This document shows, piece by piece, positions 56,656 through 64,000 of a stretch of 64,000 bases of DNA. Each line of letters starts with the position of its first letter. Positions within the stretch are counted from its first letter, which is position 1. The DNA is taken from the NCBI RefSeq assembly GCF_002934625.1, contig NZ_PTJD01000009.1:124001-188000 (forward strand), in the 5' to 3' direction. Below the pieces are notes generated by a model. The model searched no databases. It was not told the DNA's origin and saw only the letters and a list, made by a program, of their open reading frames with translations. A program made the position numbers and the translations under genes. This stretch comes from Kineococcus xinjiangensis (lineage in GTDB: Bacteria > Actinomycetota > Actinomycetes > Actinomycetales > Kineococcaceae).

Positions 56656-58194
56656 CTAGCGGTTCCGCACGAGGTCGTTGTGGGACTTCGTCGGCGAGTA
56701 GACCTTCGGGTCGTACCCGTAGCCGTACCCGTACCCGCGGACGTGCTTCTTGCGCACCCCGACGAGGACGGTGCCGTAGACCTTGGCGCCGACGCTGCGC
56801 ATCTGGGCCGACGCGCGCTTGACGTCCTCCCGCCTCGTGCGCTCGGAGCGGCCGAGGAGGATCACCCCGGACGTGAGCGCACCCAGCACGACGGAGTCCG
56901 CCAGGGACAGCACCGGTGCCGAGTCGAAGAGCACCAGGTCGTAGCGCGCCTCGAGCTGGCTCAGCACGTGCCGCATCGCCGACGACCCGAGCAGCTCCGC
57001 AGGGTTGGGCGGGATCGGTCCGGCTGTGAGGACGTCCATCAGCCCGTCCTGCCAGGACCGGGTGACGTCATCGAGCGTCGCCTGACCGACGAGCACGCTC
57101 GTCAGCCCCTGTCCTCCCTCGAGCCCCAGGTAGTGGCTGGCCCTCGGGCGGCGCAGGTCGGCTTCGACGAGGCAGACCCTGACGCCGGACTGCGCCAACG
57201 AGATGGCCAGGTTGCAGGCGGTCGTCGACTTCCCCTCGTCCTCCCGTGGACTCGTCATGAGGAGGGAGCGGGCGGGGGAGTCGATGTCGACGAACTGGAG
57301 GTGGGTCCGCAGCTGGCGGAAGGCCTCCGCGCGCGGGGAGTACGGATCGTCCTCGTTGATCAGGATCAGGTCTTGGGTCTGCCGGTCCTCGGGGAGCACG
57401 CCGAGAGTGGGTGCGCTCGCGGAGTTCGACAGCTGCTCGGCGTCGCTGATCGAGGTCTCGAGCGCCTCGCGCAGGAGAGCGATGCCGAGACCGAGCAGCA
57501 GGCCGAGAGCGGCGGCGACGGCGATGCTGCGCGCCGGCTTCGGCCAGACCGGAGCGGGGGAGACGTGTGCCGGGTCGGGCGTGCGGACCCGGATGAGGCT
57601 CTTCCCGCCGGCTGTGGGGGCCTCGAGCGCGTGCACGTGCTCGGAGAAGACGGCGGCGACCTCGTCGGCCACGCGCCGCGCGGTGTCGGCTGACTGGTCG
57701 GTGACCGTGATGTTGATCAGCATCGTGTAGGGCAGCGCGCTGGCGACGATGTGCTCCTGGAGCTCCACCGGCGTGTGCGTGAGGTCGAGCCTGTCGATGA
57801 CCCTCTTGGTCACGGTCGAGCTGCTGACGAGCTCTGCGTACGAGGCGACCCGCTGCTGCGACAGGAGGCCACCCTGGTAGGCGTTCCCGACGTTGACCGA
57901 GCCCTCCGGAACCACGACGAACAGCCGGATCCGCGCCTCGTAGTAGGGCGTCAGCGCTGCGGTCACCCCGATGGCGGCGCCGATCGTGACCAGCATGGAC
58001 AGCACGATCGACAGCCAGCGCCTCCGCAGGACGCTGATGTAGTGGCGCACCTGCGCCTCGGAGGCCCCGCCGGGTGTGAGGGTGTCCGCCGACTCGCCGG
58101 AGGCGGTCCCTGCGGACTGGAGGCACGAGTGCCCGGAACCCTGACCGGAGACGGCCGACTCCTGCAGCCCTCCCGACGAGGATTCGAACGTCAC
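56656..58194 (-). CDS. Fused Wzz/BY-type tyrosine autokinase for exopolysaccharide
   Basis: A 512-residue protein. The N-terminal Wzz domain has TM1 (LSIVLSMLVTIGAAIGVTAA) and TM2 (SIAVAAALGLLLGLGIALL). The cytoplasmic kinase domain has Walker A LLMTSPREDEGKSTTACNLA (PG of the usual PGEGK replaced by ED), Walker A' VCLVEADLRRP (first Asp replaced by Glu) and Walker B DLVLFDSAPVL. The tyrosine-rich tail is RGYGYGYGYDPKVY. It should control chain length and export with the Wzx/Wzy protein across the operon. ATG start at 58194. Confidence 0.93.
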   Translation of the reverse strand: MTFESSSGGLQESAVSGQGSGHSCLQSAGTASGESADTLTPGGASEAQVRHYISVLRRRWLSIVLSMLVTIGAAIGVTAALTPYYEARIRLFVVVPEGSVNVGNAYQGGLLSQQRVASYAELVSSSTVTKRVIDRLDLTHTPVELQEHIVASALPYTMLINITVTDQSADTARRVADEVAAVFSEHVHALEAPTAGGKSLIRVRTPDPAHVSPAPVWPKPARSIAVAAALGLLLGLGIALLREALETSISDAEQLSNSASAPTLGVLPEDRQTQDLILINEDDPYSPRAEAFRQLRTHLQFVDIDSPARSLLMTSPREDEGKSTTACNLAISLAQSGVRVCLVEADLRRPRASHYLGLEGGQGLTSVLVGQATLDDVTRSWQDGLMDVLTAGPIPPNPAELLGSSAMRHVLSQLEARYDLVLFDSAPVLSLADSVVLGALTSGVILLGRSERTRREDVKRASAQMRSVGAKVYGTVLVGVRKKHVRGYGYGYGYDPKVYSPTKSHNDLVRNR

Positions 58195-58523
58195 GTCTCT
58201 CCCCCAAGTCGCCCCGCAGCAGAACAGATGTTCTCCGCTCCCTGTCTCGGCTCCTCACGAGCGAACTTGAGCGGGAGTCACCCGACGGACGATCCTCCTG
58301 AGGCTGGTGGCGCCCCTGGTGTCGATGAGGTGCTCATCCCCTCGGTGACGTCCCTGGGGCGGGCCCACCCGCAGCTCGGGAGCCCCTGCCCGCAGGACCG
58401 GCAGGAGACGCGGCCCACGGGCCACCCGCCGGAGCGGGCGGTGCGGCGGCCGGCGGCCACCCCGACCGCTCAAGGCCCCGCCCCCCGATGCCGACGATGG
58501 ACGGGAACACCGGAAGGAGGCCG
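58195..58523. other. Divergent spacer in the polysaccharide cluster
   Basis: 329 bases between the autokinase and the first glycosyltransferase. It should hold both promoters, but no convincing -35/-10 or operator is evident, and no frame looks coding. The plus-strand end holds AAGGAGG for the glycosyltransferase. Confidence 0.5.
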
Positions 58524-59444
58524 ATGGTGGAGACCGATCGCAGTGCCGCGCCGCTTCGCGCCGCCGGCCCCCTGCGGCCCACCGGGCAGAGCACGCTCGT
58601 CGTCGTGGCCTTCGGCCACCGCACGATCGACCTGTCCTGGGTGCCGGCCCACGCACCGGTGGTCGTGGTGCACAACGACGACTCCCTCGCGGAGCTCGTC
58701 TGCGCCTCGCCCTTCCTGACCCACGTCCGTCCAGGGCGCAACCTGGGCTTCGGTGCAGGCGTCAACGCCGCCCTCCCGCACGTCCGGACCGAGCGGGTCG
58801 TCCTGGCGAACCCCGACATGGCCGTGACGGCGGCGCACTGGTCCCTGCTGGACGACGGCGGTGCCGACGACGTGATCACCGTGCCCCAGCAGGACCTGAC
58901 CGGTACGCCGAACTCCGTCGTCAACCGCTACTTCTCCGCTGCCGGACTCCTCGCCTCGGCCTGGCGGGTCGGCCGGTGGATGCCCCGCGGCAGCCGCCGT
59001 CGAGCTCTCGCAGCCCGCTGCCTCGGAAGCCGGGGCGCGGCCCACGTCGACCTGCTGACCTCGTCGCAGACCTCCCGGCAGGAGGTCGTCCTCTCCCTGG
59101 CCGACCACTGGGTCTCGGGGAGCCTGTTCAGCGTCGACTCCGAGAGGCTCCGCGCGGTCGGTGGCTTCTCGGAGCAGTACTTCCTGTACTACGAGGACGT
59201 CGACCTCTGCGCCAAGCTCGGGACGCGGTACCCCCGGATGCGGATCCGGTTGCGGTGCGAAGCCGGCCCCGCCATGCACGCGGTCGGTGGCTCCGCCCGA
59301 TCGGCCGGGACGCGCCTGGTCCGCAGCATCCGTCGCCGGTCGGCGCACACCTACGCACGCGGGCAGGCGGGAACCGGCTGGACGGCGTGCTCGCTGGTCC
59401 TGTCGATGACGTCCCTGCCGACCCGCCCCGGAAGGACCTCGTGA
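58524..59444 (+). CDS. Family-2-type glycosyltransferase
   Basis: About 306 residues, rhamnosyltransferase (WbbL)-like GT2. The nucleotide-sugar fold has VVVHNDDSLAEL, the RNLGFGAGVNAAL turn, the DxD-like region in VVLANPDMAVT, and the catalytic/acceptor ED in YFLYYEDVDLCAKLG. A basic C-terminus follows. ATG at 58524 or GTG three bases later, with AAGGAGG upstream. Stop overlaps the next gene's GTG, so the cluster is an operon. Confidence 0.9.
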   Translation: MVETDRSAAPLRAAGPLRPTGQSTLVVVAFGHRTIDLSWVPAHAPVVVVHNDDSLAELVCASPFLTHVRPGRNLGFGAGVNAALPHVRTERVVLANPDMAVTAAHWSLLDDGGADDVITVPQQDLTGTPNSVVNRYFSAAGLLASAWRVGRWMPRGSRRRALAARCLGSRGAAHVDLLTSSQTSRQEVVLSLADHWVSGSLFSVDSERLRAVGGFSEQYFLYYEDVDLCAKLGTRYPRMRIRLRCEAGPAMHAVGGSARSAGTRLVRSIRRRSAHTYARGQAGTGWTACSLVLSMTSLPTRPGRTS

Positions 59445-60577
59445 GGCGTCCGAAGGTGGCCGTGGTCGATCTCGGACGGCCGAGCGCCCTCGGTGCCACG
59501 CGGCGCGTCGAGTCCTGGACCACGGTGTTCTCCTCGGCCGGAGCCCAGGTCGAGGTGGTCCGCCTGCTCGACGAGTGCGCAGCCGCCCCCCACCACGTCC
59601 TCCCCGCCGCGGTCCGCGCCTGCCTGCTCCCGGGCCGGGTACCGGAGAGCGCGATGTGGCGACCCTCTCGTCTGCGTGACCGGCTGGCGGCCCTCGATCC
59701 CCAGGTCGTCGTGGTCACCACCGCGCGGAGCTTCGCCCCGGGCACCGTCCCCGCCTCCGCCCGGCTGGTCCTGGACTACGTCGACCTGCTGAGCGCCAAC
59801 TACGACCGCCGTGCTCGTCTCGCTTCCGATCCCGCGCGAGCCGCCGCCTTCCGCGTCCTCGCCCGTCGGATGGCCCGGTTCGAGCGCTGGCCGTCGGGAG
59901 CCGCGAGGCGCGTCGCGGCCGGCGCCGCCGATGCGGCGGCGCTCGGAGCCGAATGGGTGCCGAACGTCGTGACCGCCGGCGCTCGCCCCTCCGGGCCTCC
60001 TGCGCACGACGTGCTCTTCGTCGGCACGCTCGACTACTCCCCGAACGTCGCTGCCGTGCGACGGCTCGCCGGCCTCTGGCCGAGGCTGCAGGAGGTGCGG
60101 CCGGGCACCTCGCTGCTGGTCGCGGGCAGCCGGCCGACCCCCGAGGTCCGCCGGCTCGTCGACGAGCACGGATGGACGATGTGGCCGGACTTCGCCTCCC
60201 TCGACGAGGTCTACGGTGCGGCCCGCCTCGCCGTCGCCCCGTTGACCGAGGGCACCGGGATCCAGAACAAGGTGCTGGAGGCGGCGGTGCGCGGCCTGCC
60301 GCAGGTCGTGTCGCCCGAGGTGCTCGCCGGTGTCGGATCGGACTTCCCCGCCGTCGTCGCCCGCACCGACGAGGACATCGTCGCGGAGGTCGTGACGCTG
60401 CTCGACGACCCGGTCCGGCGCTGCGAGCTCGCCGATCGCGGGCGGCGAGCCATCGACGACCGCTTCAGCGTGCAGCGGTGGGCGGCGTGGGCGGCCGAGG
60501 TCCTCGAGGAAGCCCGAACGCCGGGCACCTCCGGCGCAGGTGCCACACACGGCAGGATCCCCCGGCTGATCCCGTGA
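59441..60577 (+). CDS. Family-4-type glycosyltransferase
   Basis: A 378-residue GT-B glycosyltransferase. The C-terminal half carries FVGTLDYSPNVAAVRRLAGL, SLLVAGSRPTPEV and the GT4 signature VAPLTEGTGIQNKVLEAAVRG with the donor Glu. The N-terminal half is the acceptor domain (VVDLGRPSALGATRRVESW). GTG at 59441 overlaps the previous stop. The next gene begins at the TGATG overlap. The sugar transferred is unknown. Confidence 0.93.
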   Translation: MRRPKVAVVDLGRPSALGATRRVESWTTVFSSAGAQVEVVRLLDECAAAPHHVLPAAVRACLLPGRVPESAMWRPSRLRDRLAALDPQVVVVTTARSFAPGTVPASARLVLDYVDLLSANYDRRARLASDPARAAAFRVLARRMARFERWPSGAARRVAAGAADAAALGAEWVPNVVTAGARPSGPPAHDVLFVGTLDYSPNVAAVRRLAGLWPRLQEVRPGTSLLVAGSRPTPEVRRLVDEHGWTMWPDFASLDEVYGAARLAVAPLTEGTGIQNKVLEAAVRGLPQVVSPEVLAGVGSDFPAVVARTDEDIVAEVVTLLDDPVRRCELADRGRRAIDDRFSVQRWAAWAAEVLEEARTPGTSGAGATHGRIPRLIP

Positions 60578-63204
60578 TGCGCAGTCGGCTCCCCGCGGTC
60601 CGGCAGCACGGGACGCTCGTCGTCCTGCGCCTGCTCGGGCAGTCCCTGGAGTTCGCCGCCTGGGTCGTGGCCGCCCGGCGGCTGCCGGGGGAGGCGCTCG
60701 GTCACCTCGTGGTCGCGTTCCTCCTGTGCAGGTACGGCGGCGTCCTCGTCGACTGGGGCGCCAAGTACGTCGGCGTGCGTGAGCTCGCCGCAGGCGCTCC
60801 ACCGCAATCCCTGCAGCCCCTCATCCGGCGCCGCCAACGCCTCATGGTCGCCGTCGGGGCGGTCTACGCCGTCTCCGTGGTGGCGGTGGAGTACGCGGTG
60901 CTGCTGCCGCTGCTGCTCGTCATCGCCCAGCAGGGGCTGAACCGGGACTGGATGGCGCTCGGCCAGCGACGCATGGTCACGGCGAGCGTGCCCGCTGTGG
61001 CACAGGGAGCGGTTCTGCTCGCCCTCGCCCTCGCCGTGCCCCCGACGACCGCCTCGTTCGCGGTCGCCCTCGCGTGCAGCTACGGCGCGGCCCTGGCCGT
61101 CTCCCTCGCCCTCAACCGCATGCCCCGGGGAGAGGCACCCGCCGGCGCCGAGGTCGGCGGCTGGATGGCCACCGCGACCCTGGCCGACCAAGCGGTCGCC
61201 ATCCTCGACGCCTGCCTGCTGGCCCTGCTGGTCACCCCCGACGACGCCGGCATGTACGCGACGGTGCAGCGCCTCCCCAACGCCTGGCTCGCGGTCGTCG
61301 GACTGATCAGCACGAGTTGCATGCCGTCCGTCGTGGCCATGCTCGCCGACCGGGAGAAGGGGCTGGCGCACCTGCGGCCCCGGCTGTGGAAGCTGGCGGC
61401 GGTCGTCGGCTCGGCGACGCTCGTCGGCGCACCCCTGGTGGCCCTGGTGGTCCCCGTCCTCTTCGGCCCGCGCTACCGGGAAGCGGCGGCCGCCGCGGCG
61501 GTCCTCGTCGTCTCGAGCGCCGTCATGACGCTCGTGTCCGCCGTGATCCCCGCATGCACGGCCGTCCTGCCGGACCGTCGGTACGCGTTCGCGCAGCTCA
61601 GCACCCTCATCGTCAACCTGGCGCTGAACGTCGCCCTGATCCCCGCGTTCGGGATGCTCGGGGCCGCGATCGCCAAGCTGGGCGCGCAGACGTTGCTGCT
61701 GGCGATCCTGGTGGCCGGACTGGGTCTTCGGGGCCCGCGCCCGTCCGCCGGCGGGGGAGCGAAGCGCGTGCCTGCGGCCTCCCTGGGAAGCGCCCTGTCG
61801 CACGGAACCCGCCTGCTCTGGCTCGCGGTGCCCGCCGCCCTCGGATGTCTGATCGCGCTCGTGCCGACGGGCTACCTCCTGGCGACCGTGCTGACCGTCG
61901 TGCTCGTGGTGCTCACCGCGCCCCCCATCCGGAGGGCCGTGCTGCGGGTCGAGTCGCTACCGCTCCTCCTGAGCGCCCCGGCAGCGGCGTCGGTGTACCC
62001 CGCGATGGCGGTGCCGGTCACGACGCTGATCCTCCTGACGATGTGGATGCTCCTCGGCCGCGCTCACCGCCGGCCGCCGCTGAGGGAGGGTGCCGGGATC
62101 CTCCTGGCGGGCGTGGGGCTGGTGCTTCCCCTCGCGACGGCTGTCGTCGTGGGCAACCCGCCGGTCTACATCGTCGGCGATGCGCTGCAGTACCTCGTCT
62201 TCTACCTCGCGCTGCTGCTCGCACGAGGGCACGACGTCGGGCTCCTGTCGAGGCGCTCGCTGTGGGGGCTGTTCGCCGCCGTCCTGGCGATCAGCGTCGC
62301 CAACGCCCTCGGGCGCGTCGACTTCCTGGCAGCGGAGGGCAGCGACGTCCGCCGGAACATCAACTTCGTCGCTCCCGTCCTGCTCCTCTGGTCCCTCACC
62401 GATCTGTTGTGGAACGGCGTGTCGCGGCGGGCCGTGCTCTGGTTCAGCTCGGCCGGTGTCCTGGTGCTCGCAGGGTTCACCCGGGGGATGTGGGCCGGGG
62501 CGGTGGTGGGCGTCCTGGTGATCGCGACGCTGTACCTCGCACGGCAGGACCTGCGGCTGGCGAAGGCGAGGAGGATCACGGCCATCCTGGGCCTCTGCGC
62601 GGTGGCCGTCGTGGCGGTGCGTGCGATGGCACCCGAGTTCGCGGAGCTCGCGACGCAGAAGGCCACCTCGCTGACCCAGCGGAACACCGACTTCACCTAC
62701 CAGCAGCGCAGCTTCGAGTCCATCGCGGTGCTCGCGCAGCTGGACGATCCGGTGCGGGGCGAGGGGTGGGGTGCGACGTACATGATGCCGGAGGGCGGCA
62801 ACGTCACCGCGGGGCTGTCGCACTACATCCACAACCAGTACGTCGCACACGTCTTCCGCACGGGCTGGGCCGGCTGCGTCGCGGCGCTGCTCAGCGTCAT
62901 CCTGCTGACCCGCGTGCGCCGGGGGCTGCCCGGGAGCGCGGCGGCGGCGGGGACGCTCGCCTACGTGGTCGTCACCGGCTGGACGAGCCCCGCCCTGTAC
63001 ACCTATCCCACGAACCTCCTCGCCGGGCTGGCCGTCGGCGCGGCCCCCGTGATCGACGCCGTCTGGCGACGTGGGGGCGCCTGCGAGCGGAGCCGGCAGG
63101 CACGGCGGAGCGCGGACGGCCCTGCACCCGGCAGCCGGCGCGCTGCCCGGGACGGTGTCGCGGCGCAGCAGTCGCCACCGCCTCCCAGGGTCCCCGTCTC
63201 CTGA
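60577..63204 (+). CDS. Wzx flippase-Wzy/O-antigen ligase-like fusion
   Basis: An 875-residue membrane protein. Residues 1-390 look like a Wzx/MATE-type flippase, with 10-12 helices and LSLDQAVAI-type turn LADQAVAILDACLLALLVT, DDAGMYATVQRLPN and LFGPRYREAAAAAAVL. Residues about 440-840 look like a Wzy/WaaL polymerase: repeated helices, a long loop (RNTDFTYQQRSFESIAVLAQ, then GRGEGWGATYMMPEGG) and a terminal SHYIHNQYVAHVFRTGWAG. The ligase-like His of HNQYV is present. It would flip and polymerise repeat units in one chain. ATG at 60577 overlaps the upstream stop by one base. Confidence 0.87.
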   Translation: MRSRLPAVRQHGTLVVLRLLGQSLEFAAWVVAARRLPGEALGHLVVAFLLCRYGGVLVDWGAKYVGVRELAAGAPPQSLQPLIRRRQRLMVAVGAVYAVSVVAVEYAVLLPLLLVIAQQGLNRDWMALGQRRMVTASVPAVAQGAVLLALALAVPPTTASFAVALACSYGAALAVSLALNRMPRGEAPAGAEVGGWMATATLADQAVAILDACLLALLVTPDDAGMYATVQRLPNAWLAVVGLISTSCMPSVVAMLADREKGLAHLRPRLWKLAAVVGSATLVGAPLVALVVPVLFGPRYREAAAAAAVLVVSSAVMTLVSAVIPACTAVLPDRRYAFAQLSTLIVNLALNVALIPAFGMLGAAIAKLGAQTLLLAILVAGLGLRGPRPSAGGGAKRVPAASLGSALSHGTRLLWLAVPAALGCLIALVPTGYLLATVLTVVLVVLTAPPIRRAVLRVESLPLLLSAPAAASVYPAMAVPVTTLILLTMWMLLGRAHRRPPLREGAGILLAGVGLVLPLATAVVVGNPPVYIVGDALQYLVFYLALLLARGHDVGLLSRRSLWGLFAAVLAISVANALGRVDFLAAEGSDVRRNINFVAPVLLLWSLTDLLWNGVSRRAVLWFSSAGVLVLAGFTRGMWAGAVVGVLVIATLYLARQDLRLAKARRITAILGLCAVAVVAVRAMAPEFAELATQKATSLTQRNTDFTYQQRSFESIAVLAQLDDPVRGEGWGATYMMPEGGNVTAGLSHYIHNQYVAHVFRTGWAGCVAALLSVILLTRVRRGLPGSAAAAGTLAYVVVTGWTSPALYTYPTNLLAGLAVGAAPVIDAVWRRGGACERSRQARRSADGPAPGSRRAARDGVAAQQSPPPPRVPVS

Positions 63205-63297
63205 CGCCCGGGCGGGCCGCGTCCGGCTGGAGTGGCCCGGCGTGCCCGCCGGCGCGTTTGGGGAGCCTCACGAGGCCGGGGCGTGGAGGATGGTGAC

Positions 63298-63939
63298 ATG
63301 ACTGACGGTTATCTCCTCAACACCCGAGGTGTCGGAACGCATCAGGTCATCGCCCGGTGGGTGCGCCCGGGGTCGCGAGTGCTGGACGTCGGGTGCGCCT
63401 CGGGCTACCTCATGAAGGTCATGAGCACGACAGGCGGGTGCACCTGCGTGGGGATCGAGTCGGGCCCCGCCGCGACTGCCGCCCGGGAAGAGGGTTTCGA
63501 GGTCATCCACGGCTTCGCGCCGGAAGCGTTCGACGCCGCCCGGAGCAGCGGTCCGTTCGACCACGTGGTCTTCGCGGACGTGCTCGAGCACACCACGGAC
63601 CCGGGGCCGGTGCTGCAGGCCGCGGCGGACCTGCTGACCCCCGACGGCACGGTGATCGTGTCGCTGCCGAACATCGCCTACCTGCTCGCACGCCTGCGCC
63701 TGCTCAGCGGGCGGTGGACCTACGAGGAGCACGGCATCTTCGACCGGACCCATCTGCGCTTCTTCACCGTCGCCACGGCTCGGGAACTGCTGGAGGGTGC
63801 CGGGGTTCGCCTGCGGAGGACCGCCTACATCGGCCCGCTGACGTACCGCATGGGGGACCGCGGTCTCGCGCTGACCCGGATCAGACCGCAGATCCTCGCC
63901 AGCCAGGTGGTCCTGGAGGGCTCCTTCAGCGGCACCTGA
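63298..63939 (+). CDS. Class I SAM-dependent methyltransferase
   Basis: A 213-residue methyltransferase. Motif I is SRVLDVGCASGYLMKVMST, the acidic motif II is CVGIESGPAAT, and later landmarks are DHVVFADVLEHTTDPG and DGTVIVSLPNIAYLLA, with a C-terminal FDRTHLRFFT, similar to MetW/UbiG-like and polysaccharide-cluster methyltransferases. It may methylate a sugar or terminate the polymer. ATG at 63298 follows GAGGATG. It is 93 bases after the flippase/polymerase gene. Confidence 0.92.
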   Translation: MTDGYLLNTRGVGTHQVIARWVRPGSRVLDVGCASGYLMKVMSTTGGCTCVGIESGPAATAAREEGFEVIHGFAPEAFDAARSSGPFDHVVFADVLEHTTDPGPVLQAAADLLTPDGTVIVSLPNIAYLLARLRLLSGRWTYEEHGIFDRTHLRFFTVATARELLEGAGVRLRRTAYIGPLTYRMGDRGLALTRIRPQILASQVVLEGSFSGT

Positions 63940-64000
63940 CGCCTGAGGAGCGCGCCACCCGCTCCGCCGTTCGTGTGGCGGTCTCTCAAGCCAGTCCCCG

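Overview
The window is a very GC-rich, densely coded actinobacterial chromosome segment centred on the replication origin. The order murJ / pseudokinase / sigM / trxB / trxA / GNAT / aminotransferase / parB / parA / rsmG / jag / yidC / yidD / rnpA / rpmH / dnaA / dnaN / gnd / recF / DUF721 / gyrB / gyrA / DUF3566 / tRNA-Ile is the conserved actinobacterial oriC neighbourhood. The GC content, GTG-rich starts, three complete chemoreceptors with c-di-GMP enzymes, and a cell-wall-binding-repeat protein suggest a motile member of the Kineosporiaceae, most likely Kineococcus-like. This assignment rests on gene content only. | 1-10 kb: a 3'-truncated murJ is divergent from a membrane pseudokinase with a C-terminal discoidin-like domain. 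The latter leads into an ECF sigma factor (SigM type), a membrane anti-sigma-like protein, and thioredoxin reductase and thioredoxin. A GNAT acetyltransferase, a PLP aminotransferase and a D-Ala-D-Ala ligase-like ATP-grasp enzyme follow. | 10-17 kb (minus strand): parB, parA, rsmG, jag, yidC, yidD, rnpA and rpmH. Seven parS-like sites lie here. Five are in one reading frame inside a very long N-terminal extension of ParA, where the site itself encodes V-S/P-R-E-T. One lies in a 44-bp perfect palindrome at the start of rsmG. | 17-30 kb (plus strand): dnaA, a DnaA-box-rich oriC candidate, dnaN, gnd, recF, DUF721, gyrB, gyrA, a DUF3566 membrane protein and tRNA-Ile(GAT), with one minus-strand winged-helix-like gene before gyrB. 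| 30-37 kb: a signalling block with two chemoreceptors, a GGDEF-EAL protein interrupted at a 9-G tract, and a GGDEF cyclase. | 37-40.5 kb: a zinc-starvation module. Cysteine-poor L28, L33, S14 and L36, an HU-like protein and a coupled unknown gene run one way. L31B and a CobW-like protein with a degenerate P-loop run the other way. A single Zur-like box separates them. | 40.5-55 kb: secreted subtilisin, CWB2 surface protein, rmlD, rmlC, MarR, a third complete chemoreceptor divergent from a small HTH gene across a nested palindrome that appears to hold two FliA-like promoters, a GAF gene, a membrane PAS/PP2C phosphatase, a YihY-like protein, proline dehydrogenase and membrane proteins of unknown role. 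| 55.5-64 kb: an AAA+ ATPase, then an exopolysaccharide cluster: a fused Wzz/tyrosine autokinase, two glycosyltransferases, an 875-residue protein that looks like a flippase fused to a polymerase, and a methyltransferase. | No rRNA, CRISPR array, insertion sequence or integrase was seen.
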